NCBI GenBank assembly: GCA_026770585.1
Contig: MU646479.1
Coordinates: forward strand, 512,114 to 523,222
Length of the DNA stretch: 11,109 nucleotides
From: Baffinella frigidus
Lineage: Eukaryota > Cryptophyceae > Cryptomonadales > Baffinellaceae
Direction of reading: 5' to 3'
The notes under the pieces were generated by a model, which did no database searches, had not been told where the DNA came from, and saw only the letters and a list, made by a program, of their open reading frames with translations. The position numbers and the translations under genes were made by a program. Positions 6,721-11,109 of this stretch are shown in pieces (the stretch's first letter is position 1; every line of letters starts with the position of its first letter).

Positions 6721-6820
6721 CACGAGGCGCTCCTCCCGATGAGCTGGGACAAGCACATAACCCCCTCTCTGCCTGTCAAGCCTACCCCCCCCTCTGTCCT
6801 CTGAGAGCATCGCTACTCCG
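6721..6820 (+). repeat. 100-bp inverted repeat, left arm
   Basis: Reverse complement of 7592-7691, with a single substitution noticed (GCCTGTCAAGCC against GCCTATCAAGCC). Both poly-C and poly-G runs have eight bases. The match stops sharply at both ends. The arms enclose 771 bp. No target duplication is apparent. Confidence 0.85.
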
Positions 6821-6920
6821 TGCGTCAGCGCAGGAACATCACCAGTCACATCTCGAAGCAACCAGCGTGGTCACGAGTGCCCCATTCGAACCCGGCATGC
6901 ATCCTCCTCTGCCAGTGATT

Positions 6921-7063
6921 TCATCTCGAAAGATAACTGAATCAGTTCCCTAATTGGCGTTTGCATTTAATTAGGAGGCCTAATTAAATTTACTAAGCCC
7001 GAACTAATTTCTCCTATTCAACTCCTATTGAAAAGGAACTGATTCAGTTATCTTCCGAGATGA
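6921..7063. mobile_element. 143-bp MITE with 29-bp terminal inverted repeats and GATT target duplication
   Basis: TCATCTCGAAAGATAACTGA (start of the 29-bp left arm, 6921-6949) is the reverse complement of the right arm 7035-7063 with one mismatch. GATT directly flanks both ends (6917-6920 and 7064-7067). An inner 10-bp stem (6966-6975 with 6979-6988, TTTAATTAGG/CCTAATTAAA) makes the element foldable. The related sequence at 4037-4400 reads straight across the site (TCACTGAAGCAC against TGATTGAAGCAC), which gives an unoccupied site. There is no coding capacity, so it must have been moved by a transposase elsewhere. Confidence 0.85.
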
Positions 7064-7285
7064 GATTGAAGCACACCACATTCCCAGACCGCATTCCCGA
7101 ATTCTGAAACCACCACATGTGCGACCTACTCCCCAACCCCTTCACCAAACACCAATCGCCTGGTTAAAGTTTGATCGCGCAACCCAGCACAAAGGAATAA
7201 ATCAACGTTAATGGAATAAATCAACATCCGGACGCGCTGCCCAAGGCAATCGAAAGGACCTGACCTAGCGTTTTGATCCAGAAAC

Positions 7286-7426
7286 ATGGAGAGCTTCATC
7301 GTCATTTTTTTCATTACGGTGTTCATCGCCTGGCTTCTCAGCAAGCTTTTCAGCACGGTCTCTTCCCTCACCCCCCACCAACCCTACTCAACAGACCCTC
7401 AACCCAACAGCTTTTTCGACCGCTGA
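7286..7426 (+). CDS. Possible 46-residue membrane peptide, doubtful
   Basis: An ATG frame of 46 codons ending in TGA. Residues 4-23 form a strongly hydrophobic stretch (FIVIFFITVFIAWLL), followed by a polar, Pro-rich tail. It would be a single-pass membrane peptide or signal anchor. It lies partly in the extra sequence of dispersed-repeat copy 2, and its 3' end enters conserved repeat sequence, so chance is likely. It could also be a first coding exon for the downstream gene, but no donor site connects it convincingly. Confidence 0.15.
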   Translation: MESFIVIFFITVFIAWLLSKLFSTVSSLTPHQPYSTDPQPNSFFDR

Positions 7427-7591
7427 TTGCAGCCCCAGCAGAAGGTTTCTTTCCCAATAACTATTTCTTGAATGACAAGAACCCAACTAGTGCATCCAGC
7501 CCTATCTGTTTCATGGAGTTCGCGTGAAGGATTTTCCGGGCTGCTTAGAACCTGGACCCGGTCAGGTTTAGGGTTTAGACCGTTGACTCCC

Positions 7592-7691
7592 CGGAGTAGC
7601 GATGCTCTCAGAGGACAGAGGGGGGGGTAGGCTTGATAGGCAGAGAGGGGGTTATGTGCTTGTCCCAGCTCATCGGGAGGAGCGCCTCGTG
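7592..7691 (-). repeat. 100-bp inverted repeat, right arm
   Basis: This is the inverted copy of 6721-6820 at 99% identity by eye. It lies 59 bases upstream of the first ankyrin exon, presumably inside the preceding intron. Confidence 0.85.
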
Positions 7692-7750
7692 TTTGCTCGG
7701 CGCTGCGTGCAACGTTTCCCTGCGTGACGCTCTCTCCCTCGGGCGCGCAG

Positions 7751-7861
7751 GCTGGCGCGACACCGACAAACGGGGAGCTGACGTCAGCAGCAAAACGTGG
7801 TGCGTTGGAGGAGGTGCGGAAGCTCATCGAAGCTGGCACAAACATCGATGAGAAAGACGCG
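7751..7861 (+). CDS. Ankyrin-repeat protein, exon A (partial gene)
   Basis: The exon encodes 37 residues in phase 0: an AGATPTNGELTSAAKRG segment followed by ALEEVRKLIEAGTNIDEKD. The pattern G-x-L-x-x-A-A-x-x-G-x-x-x-x-V-x-x-L-I-x-A-G-x-x-I-D is the helix-turn-helix of an ankyrin repeat, and the start looks like an N-terminal cap repeat. The acceptor is a pyrimidine-rich tract (CTCTCTCCCTCGGGCGCGCAG) ending at 7750, and the donor is GCG|GTGAGC at 7861/7862. No ATG lies upstream in frame within this open stretch, so earlier exons should exist but are not identified. Ankyrin repeats mediate protein-protein contacts; the partner is unknown. Joining exon A to exons B and C keeps the frame. Confidence 0.7.
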
Positions 7862-8376
7862 GTGAGCGACGGGGCGGGGATGAGCGTTGCACCGGGATTT
7901 TTTTTGTGTGCTGTGGTGTTTGAACATGGTCCAGGGTGAAGTTGTGAATGCTGCTTAGTGTGCGATCTTGGAAACGTCGAATCGATAGAATCAAGAGGGA
8001 AGGAGGGTTCAGCGTATGATGGTCAGCTATGGGGGTAAGTCTCCATGCGACCCCAACCAAGTCAAACATGTTTTCCGGATTGAGCAGAGTTTCTGATCTA
8101 AGGTTGCATCCATCAATGATCTTGGTGAGCAGTTCTAGCCTGCCTTTTCGGTCACAGTGGTGTTCTCTGGGACGTTCTGAGCATGCGGGGAGAGTGATTT
8201 GGTGGGTGAGTGCGGGAGACTTACATGCGGTGCAGCACGCTGGGCATGCCGGGGGTGATGTTTTGATAGTGAGGCTGGGGATTCTGCTGCGCGAGTGTGG
8301 GGTTGTGCTGCGGGGTGCGGGTTGTGCGTCTGTGTGAAGTATTTGCAGCCCTGTCAATTCGATGGACAGTAGTTGG

Positions 8377-8627
8377 TCGATGTCTTTTTGAATTTCAAAC
8401 TGCTTCATACGTAAAATTTCGAAATGCCCCAACCCGTTTCAGCAAATTTCATCGCCACTCGGTGTTCAGAGCGTTAAGAACCAAGCACAAGTGTTTGACA
8501 ATTGGGGGTCGCAAGTGTTTGACCATTGCTCGATGCCTTTATGAAGGTCGAAACTGCTTTATAAGTAACATTTTACAACGCCTCAACCCATTTCAGTAAA
8601 TTTGATCGTCATTCGGTGTTCACTGCG
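8377..8627 (+). repeat. ~98-bp imperfect repeat, two copies
   Basis: 8377-8473 and 8530-8627 align from TCGATG(T/C)CTTT through an AAACTGCTT, CA(A/G)(C/T)CC(A/G)TTTCAG and ATTTGATCG/ATTTCATCG series to CGGTGTTCA. They are roughly 75% identical by eye. The spacer holds its own short duplication, GTGTTTGACAATTG / GTGTTTGACCATTG. Confidence 0.7.
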
Positions 8628-8629
8628 AT

Positions 8630-8749
8630 CCTTCAGGTCCTTTAGGTTTTAATTTCGCCCAACATATGCCAACGACACGCCCTTCCGTAGAAAGGATCTG
8701 CAGAGAAAGCATTTTTGCCTTGGGATCGCGTTAAGCTCTCCAGTGCAGA
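8630..8749 (+). repeat. 120-bp dispersed repeat, copy 2
   Basis: Matches 6541-6659 closely. Here it directly follows the second 98-bp unit, whereas at 6541 the sequence to the left is the virus-like fragment. Confidence 0.8.
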
Positions 8750-8861
8750 GGCTCGTGAAGAGGGGATAAAGGGTGAGTTCTTGTGAGGTGTTTGATTGCT
8801 TCCAAAATAGGAGCGCGCTCGCACACACACCGAACCCCACGTCAACCTTTATGAGGCTCAT

Positions 8862-8904
8862 GGTATACCATGGTTGGAGCATTGGAGCTCCAACCACGGA
8901 TACC
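8862..8904. repeat. Imperfect 18-19 bp hairpin
   Basis: GGTATACCATGGTTGGAGC (8862-8880) pairs with GCTCCAACCACGGATACC (8887-8904) around a 6-base loop, with small mismatches. It is intronic. Confidence 0.6.
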
Positions 8905-9249
8905 TCAGATGTCAAGAGGAAACGGGATTCCAAAAAGTGAAAGGATTGTATGTATGCATGAGGTAAGATGATCCAGACACCAAAGATGGTGGGAAAGAAA
9001 TGTGGCTATGTAAGGATTTCCCCCGATGTACATGGGTCAGTAAAGTTAAGGGTGAGTCAAGCATGGTTCATCCTAATGTGCCCCGAAGTGTCAGTGTGAG
9101 GCAGTATAGTCAAGTCCAACCAAGTGTCAACAGGGTCAAGTCCAACCAGGAGACCAGCAACGTAAGTTAGCAAGGCATCGAGTGCATCAATGATCCCCCG
9201 CCTTCCAATAAGGCTACGTGGTGTGCTGACGCGGGGGCGCGCGCCGCAG

Positions 9250-9348
9250 GCTGGATATACGCCGCTGTGGGTGGCTGCGCATAACGGGCATCAGCCGGTG
9301 GTGCAGTTCCTGATCGAGGCGGGGGCGGGCAAGGACGCGCCGAAAAAG
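9250..9348 (+). CDS. Ankyrin-repeat protein, exon B (one repeat)
   Basis: The exon is 99 bases in phase 0 and encodes a single canonical ankyrin repeat: AGYTPLWVAAHNGHQPVV followed by QFLIEAGAGKDAPKK. The TPLxxAAxxGHxxVVxxLxxAGA signature is clear. The acceptor GCGCGCCGCAG ends at 9249; the preceding 29 bases are almost the same as before exon C. The donor AAG|GTTTGA is weaker than the GTGAG donors of exons A and C. GAGAGKDAP lacks the usual Asp after AGA. Frames continuing into the introns are not coding. Confidence 0.8.
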
Positions 9349-9529
9349 GTTTGAGGGAGGGGAGGGGTAAGGATGTAGGGCGCACACCTTGATTCTTGCT
9401 GGGGGTTGCATCAAGGCTGCTGACTGCCAGCGAGCTGACAAGGGTCGGTGAAGCGTGCACTGTTCAAAGGACGGGAATCGCTATGGTCGACCTCTGCGTC
9501 AGGAGCTGGGCGGGAGCTAATTCAAAGAA

Positions 9530-9742
9530 AACCTAAACCATCAACCCGAAGCCCTTAAACCTGAACCCTAAACCCTGAACCCCAATCCTGAAATTTTACA
9601 CCATCGACCCTTAACCCTGAAGTCCACACCCTGAACCCTAACACCTGAACCCTGAGCCCTGAATCCTAAGCCCCTCAATACCTCAACACCTCAACCCCTA
9701 GACCCCTAGACCCCTAGACCCCTAGACCCCTAGACCCTGAAT
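9530..9742. repeat. C-rich telomere-like minisatellite, intron copy 1
   Basis: Degenerate CCCTAAACCCTGAACCC-type array, ending in five tandem CCCCTAGA-type units (about 9697-9738). It is the reverse-complement orientation of the 1428-2160 block. It lies inside an intron, so it is not a chromosome end. Confidence 0.75.
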
Positions 9743-9753
9743 GCTTTACATCG

Positions 9754-9966
9754 GTAGCGGCCTCAATTCAGGATACTTAAGCCAACGGTATTGACTACGG
9801 TAGACCGTAGGGCTCTACGCGGAACCCGGTCCTACGGGCCCTGCAGCCTACCCAAGTCAAACCGTAGGCTTGACTACCCTGCTTTCAGCTCGTTACCCTA
9901 TGCGTTTGTTTCGGCCGGCACGACCAAACAAATCAACCTGTCCGCTCAGAGGCACACCAAAAATGG
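9754..9966. repeat. GTAG-rich structured segment, duplicated at 10894-11109
   Basis: It contains CTACGG-TAGA-CCGTAG (9795-9810), GGTCCTACGGGCC, AGTCAA…TTGACT flanking ACCGTAGGC, and TTTGTTT…AAACAAA. Several short stems are possible. The second copy in the next unit is nearly identical and is cut by the window end. Confidence 0.65.
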
Positions 9967-10210
9967 TTGCAGAAAGGTTGCGCTTTCCTGTAGTAAACGG
10001 GCCCCTTGTCGGGTGTGCAGTGGGTGTGCGTGTCGAATCGCAAATGTAGCGGCAATGACGCCCCCCTCTCCCACTACAACTGAATATCCCGCCAGATGTG
10101 GGCACGGCGGGGTTTCTTGACAATGACGGTTTGAAATCAAAGGGACGCAATTGGGCGGGGCCCGGATGTGGCCCAGGGGCCGTGTACTGACGCGGGGGCG
10201 CGCGCCGCAG

Positions 10211-10309
10211 GATGGAGCCACGCCGTTGTACGCCGCTGCGCATAAGGGGCATGTCGAGGTGGTGCAGGCGCTGCTGGAGGCGGGGGCTGACAAGGACGCG
10301 CCGGTCCCG
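10211..10309 (+). CDS. Ankyrin-repeat protein, exon C (one repeat)
   Basis: The exon is 99 bases in phase 0 and encodes a textbook 33-residue repeat: DGATPLYAAAHKGHVEVV then QALLEAGADKDAPVP. The acceptor GCGCGCCGCAG ends at 10210 and the donor CCG|GTGAGG follows 10309. Compared with exon B the protein differs at about a dozen positions, while the following introns are much more alike. That points to recent duplication or conversion of the intron, or faster divergence of the exon. The GADKDAP end would join directly to another DGATPL-type exon beyond the window. Confidence 0.85.
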
Positions 10310-10484
10310 GTGAGGGAGGGGAGGGGCGGGGATGTGGGCCCCACACATTGATTCTTGCTGGGGGTTGCATCAAGGCTGCTGACTGCCAGCGTGATTTCAA
10401 GGGTCGGTGAAGCGTGCACTGTTCAAAGGACGGGAATCGCTATGGTCGACCTCTGCGTCAGGAGCTGGGCGGGAGCTAATTTAA

Positions 10485-10700
10485 AAAAAACCTAAACCAT
10501 CAACCCGAAGCCCTCAACCCTCAACCCTAAACCCTGAACCCCAATCCTGAAATGTTACACCATCGACCCTTAACCTTGAAGTCCACACCCTGAACCCTGA
10601 AACCTGAACCCTGAGCCCTGAATCCTAAGCCCCTCAATACCTCAACCCCTCAACCCCTAGACTGCTAGACCCCTAGACACCTAGACCCCTAAACCCTGAA
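10485..10700. repeat. C-rich telomere-like minisatellite, intron copy 2
   Basis: Near-identical to 9530-9742, but the terminal CCCCTAGA units are interrupted (TAGACTGCTAGA, TAGACACCTAGA), so the two arrays have drifted slightly since duplication. Confidence 0.75.
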
Positions 10701-10711
10701 TGCTTTACATC

Positions 10712-10893
10712 AAGACTCAGGACACACTCCCCCACTTTGACTGCCGCAAGATTTTCATTCGTACAACAATAGAAGAACGTTTGTAAAACAACAAACGCAC
10801 GGAATTTGAGCAAGGAAGGACGTACTGAGACTGCCTGGACACACTCATTTCGGCCCCGCGCGGTGCTGGATTTTGCTCGCCTCGTTTTAACAG
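10712..10893. other. 182-bp segment present in only one intron copy
   Basis: Unit 1 reads GCTTTACATC directly into GGTAGCGGCC. Unit 2 has 182 extra bases between the same two words. No terminal inverted repeats or target duplication are evident, so it may be an insertion here or a deletion in unit 1. It ends TCGTTTTAACAG, which looks acceptor-like but is not followed by a recognisable exon. Confidence 0.6.
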
Positions 10894-11109
10894 GGTAGCG
10901 GCCTCAATTCAGGATACTTAAGCCAACGGTATCGACTACGGTAGACCGTAGGGCTCCTACGAGGAACCCGGTCCTAGGGGCCCTGCGGCCTACCCTAGTC
11001 AAACCGTAGGCTTAACTACCCTGCTTTCAGCTCGTTACCCTATGCGTTTGTTTCGGCCGGCACGACCAAACAAATCAACCTGTCCGCTCAGAGGCACACC
11101 AAAAATGGT

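Larger units (their letters stand above)
6680..7530 (+). repeat. Dispersed ~500-bp repeat, copy 2 (with insertions)
   Basis: This is co-linear with 3890-4400 but longer because of a 143-bp MITE at 6921-7063 and about 250 bases of extra sequence at roughly 7155-7400. The extra sequence contains GGAATAAATCAAC twice (7194-7206 and 7213-7225). Matching resumes at CTGATTGCAGCCCCAGCAGA. No domain is recognised. Confidence 0.65.
7862..9249 (+). other. Long intron between ankyrin exons A and B
   Basis: It starts GTGAGC and ends CGCGCGCCGCAG. It is 1388 bp long and carries a 97/98-bp duplicated repeat (8377-8627), a copy of the 120-bp dispersed repeat (8630-8749), a hairpin (8862-8904) and a GTCAAGTCCAACCA direct repeat near 9112 and 9135. 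No further ankyrin exon was found in it. If an exon was missed, the intron would be shorter. Confidence 0.5.
9349..10210 (+). other. Intron B-C, first copy of the duplicated intron
   Basis: Bases 9349-9760 match 10310-10711 closely (for example GATTCTTGCTGGGGGTTGCA and TGGTCGACCTCTGCGTCAGG). Bases from about 9753 to 9966 match 10894 to the window end. It contains the C-rich minisatellite and a structured GTAG-rich segment. The last 30 bases before exon C repeat those before exon B. Confidence 0.75.
10310..11109 (+). other. Intron after exon C, second copy, incomplete
   Basis: This copy of the exon B intron continues to the window edge. It differs chiefly by the 182-bp segment at 10712-10893. 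If the unit structure holds, the next ankyrin exon should begin near position 11351 in window coordinates. Confidence 0.7.

Noticed and set aside
7724-7750. Extension of ankyrin exon A upstream to a GTG start
   Set aside because: There is no ATG, and a pyrimidine tract with CAG acceptor ends exactly where the ankyrin sequence begins.
7399-7845. Minus-strand open frame of 148 codons
   Set aside because: It overlaps the inverted repeat and lies antisense to the ankyrin exon with its clear splice sites. No domain is seen.
7824-8432. Minus-strand open frame of 202 codons
   Set aside because: It is mostly antisense to an intron. The composition is unremarkable and no domain is recognised.
9167-10419. 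Minus-strand Pro/Ala/Arg-rich frames around exons B and C
   Set aside because: They are antisense shadows of the GC-rich ankyrin exons, and their duplication reflects the duplicated units.

Overview
The window looks like nuclear DNA of a unicellular eukaryote, most likely an alga or other protist. It is repeat-dense and mostly non-coding. Its only convincing host genes are single ankyrin-repeat exons bounded by GT-AG splice sites, and large blocks of degenerate TTTAGGG-like satellite occur. No bacterial gene order, rRNA or intact tRNA is visible. The species cannot be named from the sequence alone.

Layout. 1-1420: foldback elements sharing the arm GGTACCTCGCTYATGAG, a 7-bp minisatellite, a pair of 57-59 bp direct repeats around an 18-bp-stem palindrome, and short tandem repeats. 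1428-2160: degenerate TTTAGGG-like block, G-rich on the + strand. 2300-3520: a perfect 27-bp palindrome, a weak SINE-like Pol III relic, two neighbouring long inverted-repeat (MITE-like) elements and a 60-bp tandem duplication. About 3890-4400: diverged copy 1 of a roughly 500-bp dispersed repeat. 4630-6540: an AT-rich, minus-strand block of broken virus-like genes, comprising tail-fibre-type 14-residue repeats, a Gly-rich domain with a terminal GGNGIVIVR motif, and a further segment. Its reading frames are interrupted mainly by TGA, which suggests TGA was read as Trp. About 6680-7530: copy 2 of the dispersed repeat, split by a 143-bp MITE that is absent from copy 1. A 100-bp arm from its left part is repeated in inverted orientation at 7592-7691 with one mismatch.

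7751 to the window end: part of an ankyrin-repeat gene on the + strand. Three phase-0 exons are visible (7751-7861, 9250-9348, 10211-10309); the last two encode exactly one 33-residue ankyrin repeat each. The intron after each of those two exons is a near-identical copy carrying a C-rich telomere-like minisatellite, so the gene seems to have grown by tandem duplication of an exon+intron unit of about 1 kb. The gene is incomplete at both ends: no start codon is identified upstream, and it should continue past the window.

The most unusual signal is the combination of a decayed virus-like insertion with apparent TGA=Trp coding and a host gene expanding by units that contain telomere-like introns. 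All comparisons and counts were made by eye.
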